From assembly GCA_039545295.1 (NCBI GenBank), contig BCIK01000024.1:258130-322129 (forward strand): DNA of 64,000 bases. Reading direction: 5' to 3'. Below are positions 1 through 10,846 of this stretch, one piece after another. The notes under the pieces were generated by a model. The model saw only the letters and a list, made by a program, of their open reading frames with translations. It did not search any database and was not told the DNA's origin. This DNA is from Udeniomyces pyricola (lineage: Eukaryota; Basidiomycota; Tremellomycetes; Cystofilobasidiales; Mrakiaceae). Positions within the stretch are counted from its first letter, which is position 1. Each line of letters begins with the position of its first letter. Both the position numbers and the translations under genes were made by a program.

Positions 1-66
1 TTTCTTCTTTCTCTCCCCCCTTCCCCCCCCCCGCTTTTTTCATTCCTACCCTTCTCCCACTTCACA

Positions 67-729
67 GGAAGATCCAAGAAGAAGGTCTCCGAACGTACCT
101 CATCACTTTTGCTCCTTTCTACACGACGCTCTCGCTTTCGCTTCTCTCGACGACGTTCTCGCTCCCCGTCCGAACGGTGACGTCGGTCGTGTCCAAGATG
201 ATCCACAACGGCGTTCTTCCGGCGTCGCTTGATCAGATCGATCACGTCGTCGTCTTCTACCGGGTCGAACTTACCAAGGTCCAACAGGTCGCCCAGGGCC
301 TCGCGGAGAAGGTTAAGAACTTGAACGATGGCAACCAAAAGGTTCGTCGGATCCTGGTTTTTTTTTTTTTTTTTTTTTTTCTCTTTTCTCTCCTGGTTTT
401 GGGGAGGCATTTCGACAGGTCGTTTCTTGGATTGACTCTTTTTTTTTTCCTTTTCTTGCTTTCTTCCCTGTTTCCTTTTTCTTTTCTTTTTCAAACTCCT
501 TCTCCCTTCCTCCCTTTTTCGATTCCTCCAGGCGTTGGAGGGCAAGCTCGGTACGGGCGGTGAGCGAGGTGATGCCCGAGGCGAGCGCGGAGAAGGGGCC
601 GAGGGTAAAGGTGGTCGGGGCGAGAGAAGAGGTGGTCGAGGTGGAGCTCGAGGCGGTCGAGGTGGACGTGGTCGAGGCGCGTTCTCGAATACGCTCGGTT
701 CGCGACGCGTCGGTGGAACGACAGCTTGA
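67..729 (+). CDS. NIP1: Eukaryotic translation initiation factor 3 subunit C, C-terminal part (partial at left edge)
   Basis: This is the C-terminal part of eIF3c, a core subunit of the eIF3 complex that brings the 43S pre-initiation complex together in the cytoplasm. Two exons are visible, 67-341 and 532-729. Bases 1-66 are the pyrimidine-rich end of an intron closing in CAG, so the gene begins upstream of the window. The first exon reads like the end of the PCI domain of eIF3c (RTYLITFAPFYTTLSL, then TSVVSKMIHNGVLPASLDQ, then HRVELT-like FYRVELTKVQQVAQGLAEKV). The second exon is an RGG-rich tail of about 65 residues ending GSRRVGGTTA. Phase across the intron (GGC AAC CAA AAG | GCG TTG) is clean. 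RGG tails are common at eIF3c ends in fungi. The family call rests on remembered PCI-domain similarity. Confidence 0.85.
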
Positions 730-1424
730 GCTTTCTAAAGCAAGGTTGGCAGAGGAGGAGGAGGAGGAGGAGGAGGGGGCTTGGGGGGTTTTTCTTTTTG
801 GAGGCGAGTGGGTGGTTTAGATGGCGGAGGAAGAGAAGAGGCTTGAATGTTGGGTTCGGTTCAAAGGAGGAAGGAGGGTTTCGTTTATACATCTCTGGTT
901 TTCGTTTTCTTCTCTTTTTGTTTGGGGAATTTTTTTTTCCTTCTCACTGCTCCGGTACCTGGTGCGTTCTCTTTCTGGGGTTTCCCAAAAAAAAAAAAAA
1001 AAAACGTTTAAGGGAAGAGAAGGCAAGTGATTTCCAGTGGGACTACATTTTATCCGTTCTTCTAAGAAACCAAGAAAAGGACTAGGACCCGAAATGATAG
1101 AATGAGAGAGATAGAGGTCGACGAGAGAGGTCTTGGAAGTAAAAGGAAAACAAGAAGAAGAAGAAAACGATAAAGGGGGGGGGGGGTTGGTTCTGGGTGA
1201 AACAACGGAATTTAACCTATAGCAGAATGGGAAAGAAAAGGGAACTCGAACAAGAACAGATGAAGGACAACAAAAAAAAAGCCTAACAGAGATACATCCC
1301 TCTTTACTTAGTATGGAACAGATTCTTTATCGAGTCAGACGGGACGGCGCCAGAGGTATATCTATAGCTGGTTGGCGGCTGGATTGGATGACTGGCCTGT
1401 TTGATGAGTTTGGAGGGAGCTCGA
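730..1424. other. Convergent intergenic region, eIF3c / GSH1
   Basis: Gap between the ends of two convergent genes. It holds a GAG trinucleotide run near 750-776, an A-tract near 987-1003, a G-tract near 1177-1187 and purine-rich DNA. Short open frames here are low-complexity and no gene is supported. It presumably supplies both 3' UTRs and polyadenylation signals. Confidence 0.7.
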
Positions 1425-4400
1425 TCAAGGGGATCGGCACCAGTCCTGGCTGCCGACGTAGTTGGGACCCATCAGCTCGGGCGCTAGTCGCGTGCCGACC
1501 TCTCTGCGTGACGACAACACCGAAGGAAAGGGGTCCGAATACAGATGTGTGCGTGGTGAAGTCAGGAGCAAAGGACAGGATCAAGGAGGGAAAGGAGAGA
1601 AGGAGAAAAAGAGAATCACGCGTGAGTAGGAGTCATAATATCAAGACAACGAACCTCTGTCGATAATAGAAAGAGGCAGATTGAAAAAAAAAAAACACAA
1701 GACAGATAGCAAAGGAAAAAGAAAAGAAATAGCTCGTACATTTCGTCGACAGCTCGAGCGAGGTCGTAACAGATCTCGGCGCTCACCACCGAATCGTGCT
1801 TGTACGCCGGGTGGGATCGAATGAACGTTCGGTACCAGCTCGCAGGGGTCACGAGGGTGCCTGATCATCGAAAGAGGGAGGAGCCGGGGAGAGGATATTG
1901 GGGAGCGCGCAAGTGAATGAAAGCAGAAGCGCTGTCAGGGTCAAGGTAACCACAAGTAGTTTGGGCACAAGCGGGAGAAGACGAAAAAGCGAGAGTGAAA
2001 AAAATGCTACGAACCGTTCGCTCGGTCTCGAACCAGATCGAGATACTTTTTGATCTGGCAGCGCGAGATGATGTCGAGTTGGAGCTGGTTGATGTACGCG
2101 TCGACGAGGCCCAACAAGCCGGGGAAGGAATCTCCCTGCAGATTTGTTGGGTTCAAGACCGGCGTGACGAATGGTTTGGTAGTGCGTGTCAGCACGTTGA
2201 AAAGAAAAGGAAAGCAGCGGAGAGGGCGACAAAGGCTTGTTCAAACACGAACCTTGCCGTTCAGGATCTCGTTCACCGTCATTTCTTCATACTCAGAATC
2301 GACATCGACCGGCGGCTCTGGAGGCGGGGCGGCTTGGGTAGGAGAAGCGGGTCGAGACGGCGCCGAACCAGGGAAAACGTTCTTGCGGAAGAAGAACTTT
2401 TCTTTGGCCGCGGCGTCTTTGGGCTGAGCACGACGCATGTTTTCGTCGACCTAGGTCCACGAAGAGGTAAAAGACAGAGAAACAAAAGGCAAGGAAGATC
2501 AGGTTGAATTTCGGGGCCATGATTGCTTCCATGTATCTGAGAGCGTTCATCCTTCTGAAAAGTTAACCCACGAACCTTGGAGATTGGGATGTAGAAGTTG
2601 AGACCAAAACTGAGGATGGCCCTCGTGAGGAGAACAATGAAGACCGAGTAGGCAGCATTCTCGAAATCAGTCGGCTGGACCTCCATGCTTCGGAACTCAA
2701 CTCGCCAGCCGATCTGAGTGTTTGGAGGGGGCGGTTTGAAGCGGAGGGTTTGCCAGTTGGTAGATTGGATGTTCTGAAATGCGATCGCGGGGGGGGGGGG
2801 GGGGACACAAGGCGCAGGTCAATAAGAGAACGAGTATGATCTATAGTAGATCGACTATATCCTTGTTGAATTCCACTTTGAAAAGAAAAAGTATCAACCT
2901 CGAAATGGTCCGTAGATTGCTGATCGTCTTGCTCGATTGCCTCGGAAAAGATGACTAGCGGGTCTCGGATGTACAGATGAGCGATGTGATGAGCGAGAGG
3001 CTCGTCAATACCTGTAGGGTATTGATCAAGACAAAGAAGCGGTCCATGGTAGAGAGGACCAGAATGAGAAAGGTGACGAGAGAACAGACATCAGCGACGT
3101 CGAGACGGCCATAGCATGGACTTCGAGACATATTTGAGAAAACAAGATAGCTAGCTACGTACCATGGTCGAGTAGTCTCTGCTTGACTCCCTCGTCTATC
3201 GGAACGTCGTTGTCATTGTACTCTGGTCGGTTTTGAGGATCGGAAGACATGTACGAGTCGACACTGTCGTACCGGGACTTGGGAATACGACGCTCGCCCG
3301 GAGCCAGAGGCTGACGAATAGGCAGCAAAGCAGTCGACGCAGACGACAATGGGGCGTAAGTCTCATTTACTGGGAACTAAGAGACTAGAGCGATCAAGCA
3401 GAAGTCAGCACTACTCACAGCCAAGCCTCGCTCTCCTGGAGTTCTATCGTCAACAGAGCCAGCAATGACGTCCCAACGACAATCGACGTCGGCGAGGTAG
3501 CCTCGATAAGCAGGGGAAGCAGCCGAAAGAGCAAGCTGAGTAAGAGGCGCGGAACAACAAACGAATCAGCTTGCTGCTGCCAGCAAAGTACACGACAACC
3601 CCAAGATATCCCAGATACAAAGTTCCTTACCATGATGGGCGCGACCGGAGCCAGTGCATCGTACACTCTCAGTGCCTCGGCGATATCCGTTGCCTGGAAT
3701 GTGATTTGAAGACAGCAGCAGCCCATACCAAACGCCATAGCGTCCATGTAGATGTGGTCTGGCTTGGCAGCGCCTTCCTTGGCCTCGCCATCTCCCGAGT
3801 ACATTTGTCGGTCATACGGAATCGAAGGATCGATGAAGGGGCGCGGGGTATTGGTGTCGTGAAAGATGGGGACATTGATGGCGACCTTGGATCCTCGGCG
3901 CGTGCGGATGTTGGCCGCCAGCGTTCTAAGAGAAAGACGTGCGCCAGGCGTGAAGTAATCGGACAGTTGGTGACATCAGTTTCAAGCAAGAAGGGTTCCA
4001 GTCAACCCAACGAAGAGTGCGAAAGTGTGACTGACGGGAATCGGACGTGTTCGTTGATGACCTCGTCGCCGACGAATAAGCTCTGCATCGCTTTACCTGT
4101 GACTTCATTTTGTGGGTCACAGAATGGCCCATCCGTCACACCAAGACGAGGCCAAGAGGTGAATGTCATGGGAATTTCATGAGCGGCCAGGTGTCGGCGA
4201 GCAATCTTTCGTCTAAAGGGGGAGATCGGAAGGCGGGGAACCTTACGCGTCAGTACACGCATTACACAGATCCAGTCACGTGATAAGGCAAAGGTTGGCA
4301 ACATGTTTACCTCAATCGCATGTTTCCCTCGACGGTCAGCAAGCTGGCGATGGAAATGTCATAAGGCGATCCCGGAGTCGACTCGAGCATATAGCGTCCG

Positions 4401-4977
4401 AACTCGGGGTGGAAGGTCGGCGGCACCTCACTACAGAATGGTACCATGGAGTGGCACAGGATCGATCAGTTTCAGGACAGTCAAAGTTCTACGTATGGGT
4501 TGTGCGAGATCCGACGTACAGAGGTGTGCAGTTGGATTCCATGTCCTGGACGACACCAGCGAGCTTGACAAGAATCTCAGTCTGGGAGAGGGCGAGGAAA
4601 GCGTCCTTGGTTTCATCCCGGAAGGAGACGATGATGTACTCGATCTGTATGGGACCGACTCAGAATGCATCAGTACTGAAACCTTTGAGAAAGGATATGG
4701 AGTAGATTGTTATCTGAGATGGAGAACACCAATCGCGTTCAAGCCATATGGATAAGCTCTGGCAGGAGGTCGAGGAGGGGAGGGGGGGGGGGGGAAGGGG
4801 TTAGAAAAGGACGCGACGCTAGCTAACCTCATCACCCCAAAGAAGAGGCTGATGCTTGAGCTTTTTCAGTCGATCATACAAGGCGAGGAACTGAGAGACA
4901 CCCTTGTATTTGACGGTGTCGATGTGCTGCTTTGAGTCTTGCCAGCTGAGGGGGGTGCCGACGACGAGAAGGCCCAT
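1425..4977 (-). CDS. GSH1: Glutamate-cysteine ligase (gamma-glutamylcysteine synthetase)
   Basis: Catalyses the ATP-dependent joining of glutamate and cysteine, the first and rate-limiting step of glutathione synthesis in the cytosol. Thirteen exons on the minus strand: complement of 1425-1503, 1740-1860, 2015-2135, 2253-2450, 2576-2773, 2899-3011, 3163-3376, 3419-3535, 3631-3925, 4036-4212, 4311-4430, 4520-4644, 4828-4977. They sum to 2028 nt, 675 residues, the usual eukaryotic length. The start [12 protein letters not shown] and WGDE|IEY match the family N-terminus. Further signatures are [20 protein letters not shown] (about 249-268), DCRWDVI (about 306), [39 protein letters not shown] and the C-terminal [11 protein letters not shown]. 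One intron (3377-3418) is only 42 bp. Identification is by remembered family motifs; splice choices are manual. Confidence 0.93.
2795..2807. repeat. Poly-G tract in GSH1 intron
   Basis: A run of about 13 G on the + strand (C on the coding strand) inside the GSH1 intron at 2774-2898, close to its acceptor. Similar runs of 10 or more G or C recur at 1177, 4787, 5032, 13950, 27208, 32633, 42296 and 56338. Confidence 0.8.
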
Positions 4978-5540
4978 TGAATCGGCTTGATGCGAAGAGT
5001 CGGGGTGGAAAGTCGGGGAATTGATTGGCGAGGGGGGGGGGGGGNAAATGGATAGACGGGNGGATGGATGGGTGTGGATTAGGTATGGGCAAGAGGACGA
5101 TGATAGACCGTCAAAGGTATCGAATGGGCAAGAGGTCGGTCGATGGACTCCAATGGATGAGGGGATGAGTGAGGGGAATGAAGGAAAAAGGGCAAAGACC
5201 AAAAGAGGGCGATGATTCGATTGATTACACACTCGCTTACGAGCGCTTACGTGCTTGCAGTCGTCTGGCTGAGTCTGGCTGAGTGATCATCGATCATTCA
5301 ACAGTCTCATAACACGATCGAACACATCCATTTGCGAACACATGATCACATCACACATCTCAAACCCATCTTACACAGCTTTCTCTCTCTCGGCCCGACC
5401 CATTGATCTCATCGATCAATGGACCCATAAGTTAACCATCTGACTCTTGTTCCTCTCCAATTTAATACACATATCCACCCCGCCCATCCCGTCTCATTCC
5501 ACCAGCCTACCTCCATCCATCCATTCATCCATCCACAGCC
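4978..5540. promoter_or_regulatory. Divergent promoter region GSH1 / 238-aa mitochondrial-type gene, with two ambiguous bases
   Basis: Shared upstream region of two divergent genes, 563 bp. It contains a G-tract at about 5032-5044 next to an N at 5045 and another N at 5061, followed by GGAT/GATGG-rich repeats. A short direct repeat of GAGTCTGGCT lies near 5260-5284. No gene fits here. No transcription factor site can be named with confidence. Confidence 0.5.
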
Positions 5541-6609
5541 ATGTCCCTCTGGCACAGGGCCAGTCCCATCACCGCCATCACCCGAGTCGCTCAACCAGCC
5601 GCCTCCAGCCGGGCCATTCGCGCCTTCACCTTCATGCCCTCCCGTCCCCTCCGAGCCGGCCATGATCACCATCACAACCATCATCCCATCCCGCCCGAGG
5701 GCGACATCGACCACGGTAGAAGCGGCTGGGGCTTCCAGTCGGCCAGCCGACACGAGCACTTCACCTTTCCCGGCGAAGATCCCGAACCGTACGAGTGGCA
5801 TCCAAGTCAGTCGCTCTCCCCCTTCCGGCCCTCGTGCCGGTCGACTTCCCTGTCGATCTTGCCATCGCAACACGTCCCTAGAACGTCTACTGCATCCCCT
5901 CCTCTCCTCCCTTCCTCCTCTATGTGCTCTGACGTATCATATCGATGCAGGCCACATCTATCGGAGAGAATTGAGTTGCATCATGAGATTTGGACTGATC
6001 TGGATCCAATCCTGTCTCCCTCATCTTTTCCCTAGCTTTCAACACGCCCAGGTGGTGGCTCCTCGCCTTCTCATCCGCGGCCCTTTACTACTTCTGGGAC
6101 CGTATGCCGGACTACCCCGAGCCCGAATTCACCCCGGGATCGTATCAACGCAAGTACTATGATTCGATGGCCAAGCTCGGACCAGACGACAAGCGCTCGT
6201 GGTGGCAGCGATGGGACGACTGGGCCCGAGGCGACCCGGACCCGCATTTTGAGGCAGCGGCCGCCGAATATGAGTTGAAACGCCGCGTGATGGTAGCCAA
6301 CCGGACTAACTTGGACAGAGTGGTCATCACTAACGCTGACGGCGAAAGGATCGATCGATCCCGACAATTGTACGTCTATCGGATTGCATTCGTTGTGGCT
6401 TGAATCTCGGTCGCTCTTGTGCCGGGTGTCGACTTGATCAGTGTAAACTGAGCGCCTGGATGCCTCTCTTTTCGTCTTTACTTTTACATAGGCATCCACC
6501 GAGACCCGGCATGTCCCCTGGTACATACATTGACCAGGAGAGTGACCGCTTCAAGACGGCGGCGGACGATAACCGCCGGGTGCTGGAGGCTGCCTACCGT
6601 GAGAAGTAG
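5541..6609 (+). CDS. Small single-pass, probably mitochondrial inner-membrane protein (possible complex I accessory subunit)
   Basis: Three exons: 5541-5805, 6036-6369, 6492-6609 (717 nt, 238 residues). The N-terminus (MSLWHRASPITAITRVAQPAASSRAIRAF) is basic, rich in Ser and Ala and free of acidic residues, as in a mitochondrial presequence. It is followed by a His-rich stretch (GHDHHHNHH). One membrane segment lies at about 95-108 (WWLLAFSSAALYYFW), followed by DRMPDYPEPEF and a charged tail with tryptophan repeats (KRSWWQRWDDWARGD). A presequence, one membrane span and a Trp/charged tail recall accessory subunits of NADH:ubiquinone oxidoreductase such as the ESSS/NDUFB11 type. I cannot confirm that family from sequence alone. 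The first intron (5806-6035) contains another possible acceptor near 5951, so the first junction is the least certain. Confidence 0.6.
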
Positions 6610-7145
6610 GATGAGAGTCGGTGATTCTGGGTATTGATGGAATGGCTTGCGTGGTGAATAGGGATCATAACGCTAGTGTTGAGTAGTTGTATCGTGTGTA
6701 CTTGATGTATACATTTATGATGAAAATGAGGAAAAACCAAATGATGTAGCAGGAAAAGCGATCAAGGCGATGCATCTTTTTTTTTTCGAGTGTACTAGTC
6801 CGTGATGTCAACCAGATGTTTCCAGATGTATATATCATATCTTGCATAACTTATGCATATATATATATATATATATCTATCTTGATTGTCATCAGGCAAT
6901 GATCGATGACTAGTGACTCGATGATCAAAGAAGACCATCGGTTACGAACGCTCAAATTATTCCAACCGAGTCGAGGGGAAATAATCATTAAATAAATAAT
7001 CAAATAATAGGGGCCGCCGCTAATCCAGCGACTGACATACTGACACTTCTTTGCGTAAACCCCATGACTGATATCACCACCCAGCTACCAGCTACCAGCT
7101 ACCCACCCTTCACCCTCGAGCTCGTCCTCGCCCATCTCTCCAGCC
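6610..7145. other. Intergenic region with AT microsatellite and CCAGCTA repeats
   Basis: Region between the 238-residue gene and the methionyl-tRNA synthetase. It contains an (AT) run at about 6857-6878, AT-rich DNA likely to be the 3' UTR, and a short tandem repeat CAGCTAC x3-4 at about 7082-7104, just upstream of the MES1 start. No further gene is seen. Confidence 0.6.
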
Positions 7146-10100
7146 ATGGTTTCCACCACCTCGACCAACATCCGAGAGGACCCTAACCTCAAGATGTACA
7201 TCCATGATCCCTCCTCGGGCCCAGTGTTCGTCCCTTTCTTCTCTCCAAGTCGCTTCGACCCTTCGATGCCGAGTGGGCGTTTATCTATCCCTCACTCACC
7301 TCGATTCAATATCTCCCTCTCTCAACTTCCATCTCGACAGCCTTCCCGAGAAGGGTCAACGCAACACTCTTATCACCAGTGCCCTTCCCTGTTGGTATCC
7401 CTCCAGTTACTGCAAAAGCGGTCGCATCCTTCCCTTCATGCCGCTTCCAACGCTCGGCCGAGTCCTGTCCGCATGACTTTGGTTCTGATCTTTTGTTTCT
7501 CGCCTGCTTCCTTGACTAATGCGACTTGTAGACGTCAACAATGTTCCTCACCTTGGAAACATCATTGGATCTACGCTCTCGGCAGGTGAGAGAATCTCGC
7601 CCACGGCTTCCCGGTCACTAGACGAGTTGGCTCAGCTGATCAGGATCACCTTTCACCCATGTCTGCTTCCTTCTACGCAACAGACGTCTACGCCCGTTAC
7701 TCGAGGACCCGAAACCGTCCGACGCTTTACATTTGCGGTACAGATGAGTATGGAACGGCGACAGAGACCAAGGTGCGTGTCTTGGTTGGGTCAATTGCTT
7801 GCTGAAATTACTGGTACGCGAGCTCATGTTGAAGCCGTCTTTTCCGACCTCATAGGCCCTTGACGAAGGCGTGTCGCCTCGGGAGCTCTGTGACAAGTTT
7901 TCTGCCTTGCACGCCGAGATCTACAAGTAGGTCTTCATTATAGACTTTGAAAACAGAGAAAAGAGTGTATCAACCCCGGATATATCGATCACTCACGCTT
8001 GAGCTTGTTTGTTCTAGATGGTTCAACATCTCATTCGACTACTTTGGTCGTACCTCGACTGACAAGCAAACCGAGTGAGTTACTCGGTATGGGATGCTGT
8101 AACGTGTGAACGATGTAAGATCCCGTGACTGATATGATCTGAACCATCACACAGGATTGTTCAGGAAATCTACCTCAATATCCGAAAGAACGGGCTTCTC
8201 ATGCAAAAGAGCGAGGACATGACGTACTGCCAGGGTTGCGAACGGTTTGTTCCTTTTTGTGCATAGTTTCGTACCATAGCATCGATTGGAAAACACAACT
8301 GACCTGATGTGGCGGTACGTTGTCTGCTAGATTCCTCGCTGATCGATACGTCGAGGGAACTTGCCCAGACTGCAGCTATGACGTGAGGACCCCAGTATTT
8401 CTTCTACATTTAGATCCCGTTTTGTTCTTCTGTCCTTCTGATCGCTTCACTTCCTCTTTAAATTGAATGTAGGACGCCCGAGGAGACCAATGCGACAACT
8501 GTACGCGAACATTCTCTTCGCCCATTGAGCTGCTGAAACCCCGTTGCAAGCGAAACTCGTCACACACACTCGACGTCCGGCCGTCGTCGCACATGTACCT
8601 TAAGCTTGATGTCATTCAGCCCAAGCTCGAAGCGTGGATTCAGGAGGCCCGTCGGAAGGGAGAGTGGGATGGCAACGTCGTCATCAATGCCAAGGGAGAG
8701 ATTGTCGAGCCGAGGATGAAAGGAGGACTGAGACCGAGTCCCATCACCAGAGATCTTACTTGGGGTGTCAAGGTGGCCAAGACGGGGGATGAGGAGGAGG
8801 ACAAGGCTATGGAGGGCAAGGTCATGTGTAAGTCGTTGCCTAGTTCGGCGTAAACATCACCTTGGAAAGGAATGAGCTTCATATGATTAGCCTGACTCTT
8901 TTGGTTTTTCCGCACCCGTTCTTTTACTCCAGACGTCTGGTTCGATGCTCCCATTGGTTACATCTCGCTCACGGCCAATTACACCGATGAATGGAAACAG
9001 TGGTGGAAGGCTCCCACGGACGTTTCTCTCTACCAGTTCATGTGAGTCGAGCCTATGTTTGCTTGATTGGCCTGGATCATATAAGCGTTGGAAGCGCTCT
9101 AACCGAGCGTTCATTCTATCTCATTTTCATGCGCTCAGGGGAAAGGACAGTACGTATCCCTCTCTTCTGTCGATTGCTCGTCATTTCGCTGTTTCATTTG
9201 AACTGATACCCTTTGGTCCTTTTTGCTTAACTTCATGGCATCTTCAGATGTCTACTTCCACACTGTTGCGTTCCCAGCTACCTTGATCGCAGACGGTGGC
9301 GACTGGACGACCCTCCACCGCATCTCCAGCACAGGTACGTTTACTTTTCTCAGTCTATCTCAGGTCGACCATACGTGCTGATGGACAAAGTCGTGTCTAT
9401 CTTTTCTTTCCCTCCCTGTACACCTTTCCTATGCTCTTGTAGAGTACCTCAACTACGAGTCCGGCAAATTTTCCAAGTCGCGAAACGTCGGTGTGTTTGG
9501 CAACAACGCGCGAGAGACGGACGTGCCGCCTGACGTTTGGCGATACTATCTCATCGCAAACCGACCCGAGACGGGCGACTCTGTATTTGCGTGGAAAGAC
9601 TTTGTCAACAAGAACAACGGAGAGCTTCTCAACAACCTCGGTAACTTCGTCAACCGAGTACGTTCCAGTGGCGCTTGTGTCAAAAGGGTTCTGATATGCG
9701 TTTATCAAGGCCTGACCTAAACATCATCGTTTTGTTTTGGTTGCATTTTCTACAGCTCCTCAAGTTTGTTGGAGCCAAGTTTGACTCCGTTATCCCTTCT
9801 TCGACGACGCTTCCTGGCGGCCCGCTGTCGCCTTCGTCTGCCCCGAACCCAACGGACGAAGTCTTTGTGACCGACATTAACAACCATCTTTCTGCTTACA
9901 TCAAGGCGCTCGAGGCGACTCAGCTTCGAGCTGGTCTCTTTGAGGCCATGTCCATCTCGGCTCGAGGCAACCAGTACCTGCAAGACAACAAGCTCGACAA
10001 CGCCTTCCTTGCTTCGAATCCAGAGCGATGTGCCGAGGTCATTCTCATGGCCGTCAACCTCATCTACACCCTTTCTCCGCTTCTCCACCCCTTCATGCCT

Positions 10101-10547
10101 GAGACGTCGGCCTCGATCTGCAAGCAGCTCAATGCCCCCATGCGATCGCTTCCCGAGGCGTTCAGCATCGACATCCTTCCCGGCCACACGATCGGCAAGG
10201 CCGATCATCTGTTCGTCAAGATCAAGGACGGCAAGGAGGACGAGTGGCGACGCAAGTACGGTGGTGAGACGACGGCGGCCAGCGCTACTCCGGCCGCGCC
10301 TGCACCCGTGAGCAAGAAGGAGGCAGCCAAGCGAGCCAAGGCGGCCGCGGCGGCGTTGGCTGCTCTCCCCCGAACGCCCGAGGTGATTGCGCTGGAGGCT
10401 CAGATCAAGGAGCAGGCTGATCGGGTCGTTGGCCTGAAGAAGGATAACGTTGGTGGGGTTGAGCTCGCCGAGGCTGTTCGGATCCTGAAGGAGCGCAAGG
10501 CTGAGATGGACACCCTCGCTCAGCAGTTGTCGTCGCTGTCGGTCTAG
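7146..10547 (+). CDS. MES1: Methionyl-tRNA synthetase, cytoplasmic
   Basis: Charges tRNA-Met with methionine using ATP (class I aminoacyl-tRNA synthetase). Fourteen exons: 7146-7225, 7341-7390, 7532-7585, 7684-7772, 7856-7926, 8018-8074, 8155-8244, 8331-8382, 8473-8827, 8933-9041, 9139-9149, 9248-9334, 9443-9657, 9756-10547; 2112 nt, 703 residues. The HIGH-type motif is PHLGN at about 49-53 and the KMSKS-type motif is KFSKS at about 377-381. Four CxxC pairs (CQGCERF, CPDC, CDNC, then RCKRNSSH) mark the zinc-binding connective peptide. FDAPIGYIS and MGKDNVYFHTV are further signatures. The 11-nt exon 9139-9149 is needed to build MGKDN. The C-terminus is Lys/Ala-rich with a helical, WHEP-like appearance. 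Compared with the yeast enzyme it lacks the long N-terminal GST-like domain. Confidence 0.95.
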
Positions 10548-10846
10548 AGAGACGTTTGGAGCAGAAGATCAGGCAAAGGATTGATTGATCGATGACGATG
10601 TAATTGCGAGAGGGATGTTGACTACTGGGTCCAAGATTGGGAGATACCAAAGGAATTGTATCGATCTCAACGCCGACAAAGACAGAAGACCTGAACGAAG
10701 ACTATGAACGACGAGGGAGAAAAATATATATACAATGAAATGTGACTCTCAATCCAACCGGCGCGGCCTCATCCGATTCCGGTGTCGGCGACGTAATACA
10801 CGGGCTGGTTGATGGTAGACCTCTGTTCTCTCAACCCCCATCCACC
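10548..10846. promoter_or_regulatory. MES1 3' region and VPS36 upstream region
   Basis: About 300 bp between tandem genes. It holds the MES1 3' UTR and the VPS36 promoter and leader. An in-frame upstream ATG at 10742 would extend VPS36 by 35 residues. The ATG at 10847 lies in a strong context (CCACCATGG) and was preferred. Confidence 0.5.

Noticed and set aside
10742..10846. In-frame N-terminal extension of VPS36 from the ATG at 10742
   Set aside because: The 35 added residues are low-information and the ATG at 10847 has a much better context; it cannot be fully excluded.
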